Assembly (NCBI GenBank): GCA_002783865.1
Contig: PFJE01000014.1
Location: forward strand, 1-36,440
Source: Sphingomonadales bacterium CG_4_10_14_3_um_filter_58_15
Lineage (GTDB): Bacteria; Pseudomonadota; Alphaproteobacteria; Sphingomonadales; Sphingomonadaceae
Reading direction: 5' to 3'
Length of the DNA stretch: 36,440 nt
Shown: positions 21,281 to 31,048 of the stretch, one piece after another
How positions within the stretch are numbered: the stretch's first letter is position 1
Layout: each line of letters opens with the position of its first letter
The notes under the pieces: generated by a model
Databases searched by the model: none
What the model saw: only the letters and a program-made list of their open reading frames with translations
Told to the model about the DNA's origin: nothing
Translations under genes and position numbers: made by a program

Positions 21281-22238
21281 AAAAGCCAAAATCGCGGTAT
21301 TAATTTCTGGCCGCGGGTCCAATATGGCAGCGCTTGTCTACGCCGCCAAATCATCGGATTGCCCTTATGAAATTGTGCTCGTGGCTTCGAATGACCCCGA
21401 TGCCCCCGGCCTGTCGCTGGCGCAAGCAGAGGGCCTGACGACTTTCGCCCATCCGCACAAGGGTCTGTCGCGCGAGGCGCATGACGCGATCATGCACGAC
21501 GCCCTTGTCCAGTCCGGCGCCGACTATGTTGTGCTCGCCGGCTATATGCGGATCTTGAGCGATGGCTTTGTCCGGAAATGGGCGGATCATATGCTCAACA
21601 TCCATCCCAGCCTGCTGCCCAAATATAAAGGTCTCGACACCTATCAGCGCGCCATCGATGCCGGCGACAGGGTTGCGGGATGCAGCGTCCATCTGGTCAC
21701 CGCAGAACTGGATGATGGCCCGGTGCTGGCGCAAACCGAAGTCGCGATCCTGCCCGATGACGATGCCGACCGCCTGGCAAGCCGGATCCTGATCGCCGAA
21801 CATCAACTCTATCCTGCAACGCTGGCCAAATATGTCACCCGTGAGGCCGATCCGGACTGGATTTTGGCTCAGGTCCGCAAACGCGCTCTGGCGCTTGAAG
21901 AAACCCATGAACGACCGAGCTTCGGCGCGCCTGGATGGCGGGTAGGCAGCGATACGACGGGAAAATATTTCGCCTATTTCGCCCAGAGTCATCATGGCGA
22001 AGCCAGTATCGCGCTACTCGTCAAGACCACCGGACTGGACGAACAGGCCGCGCTGATCGACGCTGATCCGGACCTTTATTACGCACCAAAATTTTACGGA
22101 AAATCCGGCTGGATCGCGATCCGTCTCGATCGCGGGGATACGGATTGGGAGCATATTGCGGAACATCTGTACAGGAGCTGGTGCCAAGTCGCGCCAAAAC
22201 GCCTTAGCAAGATGCTCGAGATAGCAGATCAATTTTAG
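21273..22238 (+). CDS. purN: Phosphoribosylglycinamide formyltransferase with C-terminal YjbR/MmcQ-like domain
   Basis: PurN part: [66 protein letters not shown]-terminal about 110 aa: [10 protein letters not shown]...[39 protein letters not shown]. Start overlaps the purM stop. Confidence 0.93.
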   Translation: MAEKAKIAVLISGRGSNMAALVYAAKSSDCPYEIVLVASNDPDAPGLSLAQAEGLTTFAHPHKGLSREAHDAIMHDALVQSGADYVVLAGYMRILSDGFVRKWADHMLNIHPSLLPKYKGLDTYQRAIDAGDRVAGCSVHLVTAELDDGPVLAQTEVAILPDDDADRLASRILIAEHQLYPATLAKYVTREADPDWILAQVRKRALALEETHERPSFGAPGWRVGSDTTGKYFAYFAQSHHGEASIALLVKTTGLDEQAALIDADPDLYYAPKFYGKSGWIAIRLDRGDTDWEHIAEHLYRSWCQVAPKRLSKMLEIADQF

Positions 22239-22417
22239 AAAAAGGGTGCATCACGGGCCGGAAATCTTTGGACAACAAGGAGGAGGGAGAAATGTTGCCC
22301 AAAAAAACATCTGCGACCCTGAATGGGGAAAGAAACTCCAACCCGCGATGCTTGTAAAGAGATAGACGCCCGCCAGCGTAAAATCGATACGGCACTTGGA
22401 CCGTATCCACGCCAATC

Positions 22418-23074
22418 CTACATTCCCGCTTCAACCGCCAGCCGGACCATGTCCGCAGCGCTGGGCACATCGAGCCGTTTCATCAGGATCGACCGGTGCA
22501 TCTTGATGGTTCGTTCACTGAGCCCCAATTCATGGGCAATCTGCTTGTTGAGCAGGCCCTTGGCGATAAATTGCAATACTTCCCGCTGCCGCTTCGACAG
22601 ATCCTTCACAATCGCCACGGCCCGCATCCGGCGCGGTTTGGCAAGGCTGGGAGAATCGCCGTCGATTTCCACTTGCGAACCGAGGAAATATTCCAGTTCA
22701 CCCTCTTCATCAAACAGCGGCGCGACCAGCACGGCGTTCTGGAAGGGCGTGCCGTCCTTCTTGTAATTCAATATCTCGACCAGGACCGATTTTTGCTGCC
22801 GCACGCCGCGCCGGATTTCTTCGGTCAACCACGGCTCGGTCGCCTCGCCGGACAGAAAGCGGCAGTTTCGGCCAATAATGAAGTCGCGGTCATAACCGGT
22901 CAGCTCCTCGAAAGCATCATTGACGGCAACAATCGGATTGTCGGCCAGTCGCGGATTGCTGATCACCGACGCGATCGGGCTTTTTTCAATCAATGCCATG
23001 ACCGATCGCTTTGGCAAATCTGACTGGGAGATCGCCACCTGGTCTTGTTCGCTGGGATTATTCTCGCGATCCAT
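22418..23074 (-). CDS. EL222-type LOV-LuxR (HTH) photoreceptor transcription factor (paralog 1)
   Basis: 218 aa; LOV core [30 protein letters not shown]...GRNCRFLSG (adduct Cys71) ...[40 protein letters not shown]; Lux[47 protein letters not shown]. Confidence 0.95.
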   Translation of the reverse strand: MDRENNPSEQDQVAISQSDLPKRSVMALIEKSPIASVISNPRLADNPIVAVNDAFEELTGYDRDFIIGRNCRFLSGEATEPWLTEEIRRGVRQQKSVLVEILNYKKDGTPFQNAVLVAPLFDEEGELEYFLGSQVEIDGDSPSLAKPRRMRAVAIVKDLSKRQREVLQFIAKGLLNKQIAHELGLSERTIKMHRSILMKRLDVPSAADMVRLAVEAGM

Positions 23075-23280
23075 GCTTCTAAGCTACCCGAGATCCATGG
23101 CTAAAGGCAAGCGGTAGCACGAAACATTAAGCTATCGGTCAAAATTGCGGGCCACCGCTCGAAGCATTTTTATAGCATGTCGAATCGCAAGACGGATGGT
23201 CGTACGGATGGGAAATTTCGGGACCATTTGTCACAAATGCAATGTCTGCCGGACGAGCCCCGGATCTCAGGATTGCTTGA

Positions 23281-26200
23281 TCACGCGCCTTCTTCGACGG
23301 TTTTGCCTTGCCGCAGCTTTTTGAGCCGACGGGTGACCGCAAGCGGACTGCTGGTTCCACGGGCCAACAGATAATAGAATGCCGGAATGATGATGAGCGT
23401 CAATATGGTTGAAATCGCCACTCCCCATACGACAACGGTTCCAATGGCCTCCCGGCTCGCCGCCCCGGCCCCTGTCGCCAGCATCAGTGGCAAAGCGCCT
23501 GCAACAGTAGCGATGGACGTCATCAAAACAGGCCGGAAACGGCGTTTGGCGGACTCCAGGATCGCTTTTTCAAATTCCATGCCTTCATCGCGCAGCTGGT
23601 TGGCAAACTCGACGATCAATATGCCATTTTTCGCGGCAAGACCGACGAGCATGACCAGTCCGATCTGGCTGTACAGATTCAGCGTGCCGCCCATCACCGT
23701 GAGACCCAACAAACCGCCGCTAATCGCCAGCGGAACGCCCAATATGATGACCAGCGGACTGACAAAGCTCTCGAACTGGGCGGCCAGCACGAGATATACC
23801 AATATGATAGTGAAGCCGAGTACCAGCCAAATTGACCCGCCGGTTTGCCGCAAAGCCCGGCTTTGCCCTTCATAGCCTATGGCAACAACCTCGGGCAGCG
23901 TCGCCGCTTCATTGTCCAGAAACGTGAGCGCTTCACCCAGGGAATAGCCTTCACCAACCGTACCCTCCAGCGTGATCGCCCGCAATTTGTTGAACCGGTT
24001 CATCTCGCCCGCTTCGGCCCGGGTCGTCAGCGTGACAAGACCCGATAGCGGCACAAGATTATTGTCCCGCGCCCGGACATAGACATTGGCAAGATCTTCG
24101 GCGGTGACCCGGTCCTCCGGTTCCGCTTGCAGGATCACGTCATATTCCTCACCGCGATCAACATAAGTGCCGGCGTTGCGAGAGCCCATCATCGTCTCCA
24201 GCGTCCGGCCGACTTCCTGAACCGAAACGCCCAGATCCGCAGCCCTCAGCGTGTCGACATTGACCACCAGTTGCGGGCGCGTTTCCTTATAATCGGACTC
24301 CAGAGTGGCGATGCCGGGATATGCCTCGGCGGCCACGAACAGCGCGTCGCGGGCGCGGGTCAGTTCTTCATAGGTATCACCCGCAATGACGAATCGGATG
24401 GCCTCGCCGCCCCGCCCGCCAATCGTTGATCCGCCGGAGACAAAGGCTCTAGCCGATGGATAGTCTTTGAATACCCCGTTCAACGCCGACACCGTTTCCG
24501 CCGTCGTCATGTCCCGTTCGTCCCATGGCTTGAGGAACATGATCATCCGGCCAGAGGAGAAGTCCCCCGACGGACCGAAAGATCCAGGTGCGCGAAACAA
24601 GACACGCCTCAGCGGCCCGTCCTCTTCGGTAAAGGGCAGCGCCAGCTCCTCCAGATCAAACATGACCTTGACCAGCCGGTCCCAGCCCGCACCCTCGGAA
24701 ATCGACGCGCTGCCGAACATGAACCCAGTATCTTCCGGCGGCGCGACCTCGCTCTGCAGCGTTTGCAGCGCAAAAACGGCGAAGAGCGCGGCCAATCCGA
24801 AGGCGACCCCGCCAAGCAGAAACGGACGGCGGACCCAGCGGGACAATATGCTTTCATAGCCTGTGCTGGTTTGCTTGAACTTGTGGTCGACAAAGCGGCT
24901 CAATCGGGTTTCCGCGCCGCCCTTTTTCAGGATCTTGGAGCACATCACCGGGATCAGCGTGAGTGCGGTGAAGGTGGAAATGATGACAGCGACAATCATT
25001 GTGATCGCCAGCTCGCGGAACAGCAGGCCCGTTTCGCCGGGCAAAAACATCACCGGCACAAACACCGCCACCACAACCGCCGTGGTTGCGAGCACCGCAA
25101 ATCCCACCTGCCGGGCCCCTTCAAAGGCGGCAACGAGGCGCGTCTCGCCGTTTTCGATCCGGGAATAGATATTTTCCAGCACGACAATCGCGTCATCAAC
25201 AACCAGCCCGATCGCCATGACCAACGCCAGCAACGTCAGCAGGTTGATCGACAGACCAAGCAGCCAGAGCACGAAAAAGGTGCCGATAATGGAAATGGGG
25301 ACGGTTACGGCGGGAATGATAGTGGCGCGGACCGACCCCAGAAACAGATAGATGACCGCGATCACCAATATTGCCGCAAAAGCCAGCGTCTCCCAGACAT
25401 TCTCGATCGCCTTGGCAATGAAAACGCTGCTGTCGTAGCTCACCGCCAGTTGCACGCCGGGCGGCAGAAGCGGTGTGATTTCTGTGATCCGGTCCTTGAT
25501 GTCGTTCGCAACCTGGAGCTCGTTGGCGCCGGATTGGCGAATGATACCCATGCCGACACCGGGCAAACCGTTGGACCGGAAATGGGCATAGACATTTTCC
25601 GGACCCTGTTCGACCCGGGCGAGATCGCCCAGACGCAACAGCGCTCCATCAGCCGTGCGCCGGATCACCAGCGCCTTGAAATCATCGACATTGCTATAAG
25701 CTCTGGCAACCCGGACGGTTAGATTAAGGTCCGAAGATTCAACCCGGCCAGCGGGTAACTCGACATTTTCCCTCCGCAATATTTCTTCAATATCATTGGG
25801 AGATATGCCGGACGCCGCCATTTTTTCTCGATCAAGCCAGACCCGGATCGCTGGCCGAGAGGCACCGCTGGCCTGCACCCGGGCGACCCCATCAATCGAA
25901 GAAAAGCGATCAGACAACACCCGATCGGCATAGTCGGCCAGCCACAAGGGGTCCTTACCCTTGCCCGTGAGGTTGAGCCACATGAACGGACGCGCATCGG
26001 CATCCACCTTGTTGATTTCCGGCGGATCCGATTCTTCAGGCAGATTGTCCAAGGCCCCGGAGACACGGTCACGCACATCGTTCGCCGCCGCGTCGACATC
26101 GCGGTCCGGCGAGAATTCGATGGTAATGTCGGAGCGCCCGTCCCGGGACGACGAGCGGATCATTTCAATCCCCTCGACCCCGGCGACACGATCCTCCAAG

Positions 26201-26397
26201 ATCTGGGTAATACGCGATTCCACGACATTGGCAGCGGCACCGGGATAATTGACATCGACGGAAATGATCGGCGGCTCGATCGCCGGATATTGCCGCACCG
26301 GCAAGTCGAGAAAAGCGACAATCCCCGCCAGCACCAAAATCAGGCTGAGAACAACCGCGAAAACCGGCCGCTTTACCGAGACATCGGAAAGGATCAT
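23281..26397 (-). CDS. Efflux RND transporter permease subunit (HAE1-like)
   Basis: 1038 aa; SDVSVKRPVFAVVLSLILVLAGIVAFLDLPVRQYPAIEPP, two RND repeats, GLVVDDAIVVLENI. Confidence 0.95.
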   Translation of the reverse strand: MILSDVSVKRPVFAVVLSLILVLAGIVAFLDLPVRQYPAIEPPIISVDVNYPGAAANVVESRITQILEDRVAGVEGIEMIRSSSRDGRSDITIEFSPDRDVDAAANDVRDRVSGALDNLPEESDPPEINKVDADARPFMWLNLTGKGKDPLWLADYADRVLSDRFSSIDGVARVQASGASRPAIRVWLDREKMAASGISPNDIEEILRRENVELPAGRVESSDLNLTVRVARAYSNVDDFKALVIRRTADGALLRLGDLARVEQGPENVYAHFRSNGLPGVGMGIIRQSGANELQVANDIKDRITEITPLLPPGVQLAVSYDSSVFIAKAIENVWETLAFAAILVIAVIYLFLGSVRATIIPAVTVPISIIGTFFVLWLLGLSINLLTLLALVMAIGLVVDDAIVVLENIYSRIENGETRLVAAFEGARQVGFAVLATTAVVVAVFVPVMFLPGETGLLFRELAITMIVAVIISTFTALTLIPVMCSKILKKGGAETRLSRFVDHKFKQTSTGYESILSRWVRRPFLLGGVAFGLAALFAVFALQTLQSEVAPPEDTGFMFGSASISEGAGWDRLVKVMFDLEELALPFTEEDGPLRRVLFRAPGSFGPSGDFSSGRMIMFLKPWDERDMTTAETVSALNGVFKDYPSARAFVSGGSTIGGRGGEAIRFVIAGDTYEELTRARDALFVAAEAYPGIATLESDYKETRPQLVVNVDTLRAADLGVSVQEVGRTLETMMGSRNAGTYVDRGEEYDVILQAEPEDRVTAEDLANVYVRARDNNLVPLSGLVTLTTRAEAGEMNRFNKLRAITLEGTVGEGYSLGEALTFLDNEAATLPEVVAIGYEGQSRALRQTGGSIWLVLGFTIILVYLVLAAQFESFVSPLVIILGVPLAISGGLLGLTVMGGTLNLYSQIGLVMLVGLAAKNGILIVEFANQLRDEGMEFEKAILESAKRRFRPVLMTSIATVAGALPLMLATGAGAASREAIGTVVVWGVAISTILTLIIIPAFYYLLARGTSSPLAVTRRLKKLRQGKTVEEGA

Positions 26398-27491
26398 GAC
26401 TCGGCAGATCCCTTTTTATCGCTGACCTTCAAGTTGTTGTCCGCAGATTTTTTCGTGTTCTTCTGTCCCGGAAGCACGGCCTTCACCGGCGAGTCATCAC
26501 GCACTTTGACGGTGCCGTCGGCGACAATTTTGGCGCCAAGCGCAATACCGCTTTTCACTTCGACCATGCCCTTGGATCGCAGACCGATATCGATAGCGGT
26601 GCGCCGGGCGATCCCCTCTTTATCAACGACAAAAACGAAATTCTGGTCGCCCTGCGCCACCAAAGCCGTTTCCGGGACCGCGAGACCGGTTCGGGTTTCC
26701 GATACAATACGCACGCTCATCAGCATGCCCGGCCTCAGCTTGCGGCCATCATTTGGCAATTTTGCCCGCACCGTCAAACTGCGCGACAGCGGGTCAACCA
26801 ATGGACTGATGTTATCAATCGTACCGAAGAAGCTCTGGTCGGGATAAGCCGCCGTTTTTGCTTCGATCACCTGGCCGGGTTTCAGCGCGCTGAGAAAATT
26901 CTCCGGCACGGTAAAATCCAGCTTGATCGCAGAAATATCGCTGATCGTGGCAATCGGACTGCCTGATGTCACTACGGTTCCGGGAGACACCGTCCGCAGG
27001 CTGAGCACGCCGTCAAACGGGGCGCGAATGACGCGATCGGAAATACGGGACCGTATCGCATTGGCATCGGCCCGAGCCGCATCACGCAAGGCGGTTTGCT
27101 GATCGACCGAAGAATTGGTGGCGAAGCCTCTTTCCTGAAGTTCGGTCAAACGATCCAGCTGCTTGCCGGCTTCGCGCGCTCTTGCGACGACCGAGCTGAG
27201 ATCAGCCGATTCTTCGCCGCTCGACAACCGCGCGATCACGGCACCGCGCCTGACCGTGGCACCATCTGCATAGGCGATGCGCTCAATGCGTTCGGTGACA
27301 GGCGACGTGATGACGGTTTGTTCATTGGCAAAAGCGGTCCCTACCGCTTCAATCTCGCTGACAAATTCGGCTTGCGTGACGGTTCCACCGACAACAACCG
27401 GTGGATCATCCCTGCCCTCGTCCCTGTCTCCGCCGCCACAAGCAGACAAGGCGATCAACAATCCCAAGAGCCAGAAACTGCGAAGCGTCAT
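26394..27491 (-). CDS. Efflux RND transporter periplasmic adaptor subunit
   Basis: 365 aa; lipobox LIALSACGG; biotinyl-lipoyl-like and HlyD-like segments; overlaps the RND permease start. Confidence 0.92.
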   Translation of the reverse strand: MTLRSFWLLGLLIALSACGGGDRDEGRDDPPVVVGGTVTQAEFVSEIEAVGTAFANEQTVITSPVTERIERIAYADGATVRRGAVIARLSSGEESADLSSVVARAREAGKQLDRLTELQERGFATNSSVDQQTALRDAARADANAIRSRISDRVIRAPFDGVLSLRTVSPGTVVTSGSPIATISDISAIKLDFTVPENFLSALKPGQVIEAKTAAYPDQSFFGTIDNISPLVDPLSRSLTVRAKLPNDGRKLRPGMLMSVRIVSETRTGLAVPETALVAQGDQNFVFVVDKEGIARRTAIDIGLRSKGMVEVKSGIALGAKIVADGTVKVRDDSPVKAVLPGQKNTKKSADNNLKVSDKKGSAES

Positions 27492-27798
27492 TTGGGATAC
27501 CCTTATCCATTAAAAACACAGCTTTACTTATGTCGGGCGAGGTCGCAACCGCCAATAGAAACCTGCTATCGCTTACATGTTCCTAATCAACAGAGGGATA
27601 CGTACCAAAGAACCATGTGTTCGATAGTCAAAACGAAAGTCGAAACGGGGTCCGGTCGCGCCCACCCGCCTTCAGGAATTGGCCGCTACTATATTTTGTC
27701 GCGAAATGAGCGCGGTGGAGAACGGACAGCAAGCGGATCCCTTACCCATCATTGGTGTGCAAGCAAGCTGTCAAAATCGGCGCAAGGCCAACGGAAAA

Positions 27799-28572
27799 TT
27801 AGGAAACCACGCCTTCCATAACCGACTTCGCATTGTCGACGCGAATCGCCGCGCCATTGATGAACTTGCTCTCGTCCGATGCCAGAAACAGCACCGTATT
27901 GGCGATATCATCCGGTTCGCCGAGCGCGCTGGGGGCCGGGCCTTCGCTCGCCGGACGCAGATCGTCACGCCCCACAACCTTCGGGCCGATCCCGACCACC
28001 ATCGGCGTCAATATGCCGGCGGGATGGACGCTGTTGCAGCGGATATTATATTGGTTGTTGGCGCAGTGCACCGCGACACTGCGGGTCAGGCTCTCGATCG
28101 CGCCCTTGGCCATGGCATAGGCGACGACAATCGGCTCGCCGACGATCGAGGCGATCGAGCACATGTTGACGATTGCCCCGCCGCCCGATGCCTTCATCGC
28201 CGGCACCGCATATTTGCAGCCATAAAAAGCACCATCAGCGCTGACCGCCATGACGAAGCGATATTCATCGGCGGTCTGCGTTTCGATAGTCCCAGGTTCG
28301 ACCACCCCGGCATTGTTGACCAATATGTCCAGCTTGCCATGTCGCGACACGACATCGGCAATCAGGTCTTCCCAACCCTGCTCGTCGCGGACATCCTGAA
28401 CATGAAACTCCGCCGCATCGCCAATCTCTCCGGCAACTCGCTTCCCGTTGTCCGCGTCCATATCGGTCAGAATCACGGTCGCGCCCTCGCGTGCGAACAT
28501 CCGCGCATCCGCTTCCCCCAGCCCCTTCGCCGCGCCTGTTATTATTGCCACTTTGCCTTGCAGTCTGCCCAT
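27799..28572 (-). CDS. Short-chain dehydrogenase/reductase
   Basis: TGAAKGLGEADARMF, NNAG, S-YAMAK catalytic motif. Confidence 0.93.
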   Translation of the reverse strand: MGRLQGKVAIITGAAKGLGEADARMFAREGATVILTDMDADNGKRVAGEIGDAAEFHVQDVRDEQGWEDLIADVVSRHGKLDILVNNAGVVEPGTIETQTADEYRFVMAVSADGAFYGCKYAVPAMKASGGGAIVNMCSIASIVGEPIVVAYAMAKGAIESLTRSVAVHCANNQYNIRCNSVHPAGILTPMVVGIGPKVVGRDDLRPASEGPAPSALGEPDDIANTVLFLASDESKFINGAAIRVDNAKSVMEGVVS

Positions 28573-28656
28573 GCTTTATCTCCACCATGATCTTTGCCGT
28601 GAAAGCTAGGACCAGAGTCAGATAATAACGACTGACAAAATGAGGAGACGACCGGA

Positions 28657-29151
28657 ATGTACACATTGGAGCAGCTGTCTGCGCGCGAGGAAATTCGCGA
28701 TATCCTGCACCGCTATTGCAAGGGGATTGATCGCCGCGACTGGCCGCTGGTCCGCTCCTGCTTTGCCGATGATCATGTCCACAAACATGCCGAATATGAA
28801 GGGCCGCCGGACGAGTTTATCGGTTTTGCCAGCCAGGTACTGGAACATATCCCGGGCACCCACCACTCGATCTCCAATGTCCATATCGCCCTGTCCGAAG
28901 ACGGCAACAGCGCCACCACCGAGGCCAATTTTGTCGCCTATCACTATATCGAAGCGGGCAATCCGGACTTCGCTCCCTGCCAGACCCATGGCAAAGCCAC
29001 CGACTGGATCGTCGCCGGCCGCTATTGCGACACGCTGGAACGGCGCGACGGCAGCTGGATCATCATTCGGCGCACCGCCTATCACGACTGGGAACGCGCC
29101 TCGGAAGCGACCGGTTCAGCGGTGACCGTGGGACATCATGCAGGGGGCTGA
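28657..29151 (+). CDS. SnoaL-like / NTF2-fold family protein
   Basis: 164 aa; LSAREEIRDILHRYCKGIDRRDWPLVRSCFADD ... RRDGSWIIIRRTAYHDWERASEATGSAVTVG. Confidence 0.88.
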   Translation: MYTLEQLSAREEIRDILHRYCKGIDRRDWPLVRSCFADDHVHKHAEYEGPPDEFIGFASQVLEHIPGTHHSISNVHIALSEDGNSATTEANFVAYHYIEAGNPDFAPCQTHGKATDWIVAGRYCDTLERRDGSWIIIRRTAYHDWERASEATGSAVTVGHHAGG

Positions 29152-29483
29152 TTTGTAATATGGGATGGAACACAGTGGCTAAGGTGATTTTCCCCGGCCG
29201 CTTTTGATGGGATGGCAAGGAACATCGTCAATCCGTGGAAACGGACCCTGATTTACACTTTGATGGACATTGGCAAATGGGCGGGATGCGGACCGTCCGG
29301 TTTTGGACCGCGTTCGTTAAAAGCCGGCATCGGCATGGTTTTTGCTGGTGGGAGGCTGGCGTGAAGTGCAACGACCAGACGCGTTAACCTTATCCCGGAC
29401 GGCGGCTAAATCTCCATAACCTGCCCTAAGAAACAGGTTTCTTCTTTTCCTGACAGCCCATATCACTGCGGGTCAGGTGCGAT

Positions 29484-30101
29484 ATGCAAACGATAAACGA
29501 AGCTCATTTTGACAATTTTTTAGGTTCGATTCAGTTCAATCCGATCGCAACAGTCATCAGTGATCCCAATTTAAGGGATAATCCCATTGTGGCGGTCAAT
29601 GACGCCTTTTGCGTGCTCACGCAATATCCACCCGAAGAAGTAGTAGGTCGAAATTGCAAATTTCTGGCAGGGGATGAAACGGAACCCTGGCTGACCGACA
29701 AAATTCGCGATGGTGTTCGTCGCCATAGCCCGGTGCTGGTGGAAATTTTGAACTATAAGCGGGATGGAACCAAGTTCAGGAATGCCGTTCTGGTCGCACC
29801 GATTTTTGATGATGGCGACATATTGCGCTATTTTCTGGGCACCCAGGTAGAATTGCCCGAAGAAAACTGGGATTTGTTCCCCAACCGCAAACGCCACGCT
29901 CGCGCACTGGTAGGCGATCTGTCCAACAGGCAGCGACAGGTACTCCAGAAAATCACACAGGGTCGGCGCACCAAGCAGATCGCGCACGAATTGTCGCTGA
30001 GTGAAAAGACAATCGAAATGCACCGTGCGCTGCTGTTTCGGAAATTGAACGCGATCAATGTTGCTGATGCCGTCCGTATCGGAATTGATGCTGGCCTCTG
30101 A
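29484..30101 (+). CDS. EL222-type LOV-LuxR (HTH) photoreceptor transcription factor (paralog 2, next to the rhodopsin)
   Basis: 205 aa; [23 protein letters not shown]...GRNCKFLAG (adduct Cys58)...EILNYKRDGTKFRNAVLVAPIFDDGDILRYFLGTQVELPEE; HTH LSNRQRQVLQKITQGRRTKQIAHELSLSEKTIEMHRALLFRKL. Confidence 0.95.
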   Translation: MQTINEAHFDNFLGSIQFNPIATVISDPNLRDNPIVAVNDAFCVLTQYPPEEVVGRNCKFLAGDETEPWLTDKIRDGVRRHSPVLVEILNYKRDGTKFRNAVLVAPIFDDGDILRYFLGTQVELPEENWDLFPNRKRHARALVGDLSNRQRQVLQKITQGRRTKQIAHELSLSEKTIEMHRALLFRKLNAINVADAVRIGIDAGL

Positions 30102-30283
30102 TTGCTGCGTTACAGGGTAAACCCCTACAGGGCTAATCCCAGCTTCTCTTTCCACGGCGAACGGCCATTGTGCCTGCCGAAAGTGGAATCCGTTAATCGG
30201 CCAAATTTGTCGCGACCGGTTTTAGAATAGAAACTTGGTTTCCAACAAAACTGTGCGCTTTCAAAGATAACAGGAGCTCTCCC

Positions 30284-31042
30284 ATGGACTTAATCACGGC
30301 ATCGCAATTTTCTCTCGTTTACAACGCTTTTTCATTCACATTTGCAACCATGGCTGCGGCCACTTTGTTTCTATGGCTGGGACGATCGCAGGTCGGGCCC
30401 GCTTATAAAACCGCATTGACCATTTCGGGTCTGGTTTGCGCAATAGCAGCCTATCACTATCTTCGGATTTTCGACAGTTGGAACGAAGCCTATGAACTGA
30501 AAGACGGCGTCTTGGTTGCAACCGGAGTCGCCTTTATCGATGCCTATCGTTATGTCGACTGGTTGCTCACCGTTCCCTTGTTGCTGATCGAACTGATATT
30601 GGTGATGCGTCTCACGCAGGCTGAAACGACATCCAAATGTCTCAAGCTTGGCTTTGCCGCTGCGCTGATGATCATGCTCGGCTATCCGGGTGAAATCGCC
30701 GACAACAACAGCACCCGCGCGCTTTGGGGCACTTTATCTGCCATTCCTTTCCTCTACATCGTTTGGGAATTGTTCAAGGGTCTCGGTGAGTCCATCGAAC
30801 GTCAGCCCGAGAGCGTTCGCAAGCTGATCAAGGATGCAAGACTGGTCACTTTTGGAGCTTGGGGTTTCTACCCGATAGTATATATGATCCCCTATACGGG
30901 TCTGGCCGGTGGAAACGTCGAGACAGCGCTCCAAATCGGCTATACTATTGCTGACGTGATTGCCAAAGTCGGCGTCGGTGTGATGATTTACGTCATCGCG
31001 GTGCGCAAATCTGCTATCGAATATCCCGAATATGCCAAATAG
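30284..31042 (+). CDS. Microbial rhodopsin, predicted outward proton pump (proteorhodopsin/xanthorhodopsin-like)
   Basis: 252 aa, 7 TM; helix C RYVDWLLTVPLLLIE (D92/T96/E103, Leu100 at the tuning position), His58 (AYHYLR), helix E ALWGTLSAIPFLYI (Gly149), helix G TIADVIAKVG (D224, retinal Lys228); AGGAG RBS upstream. Confidence 0.96.
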   Translation: MDLITASQFSLVYNAFSFTFATMAAATLFLWLGRSQVGPAYKTALTISGLVCAIAAYHYLRIFDSWNEAYELKDGVLVATGVAFIDAYRYVDWLLTVPLLLIELILVMRLTQAETTSKCLKLGFAAALMIMLGYPGEIADNNSTRALWGTLSAIPFLYIVWELFKGLGESIERQPESVRKLIKDARLVTFGAWGFYPIVYMIPYTGLAGGNVETALQIGYTIADVIAKVGVGVMIYVIAVRKSAIEYPEYAK

Positions 31043-31048
31043 AGCGGG

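Noticed and set aside
30102-30283. EL222-type box or clear -35/-10 promoter upstream of the rhodopsin
   Set aside because: Scanned for the remembered consensus core GNCYWWRGNC; best candidates had two or more mismatches, and no convincing -35/-10 spacing. Direct LOV control of this promoter remains unproven from sequence.
30284-31042. Sodium- or chloride-pumping rhodopsin, or a sensory rhodopsin
   Set aside because: Helix C motif is D-T-E with a carboxylate donor (E103), not NDQ or NTQ, and no transducer gene is adjacent; a proton pump is the best reading.
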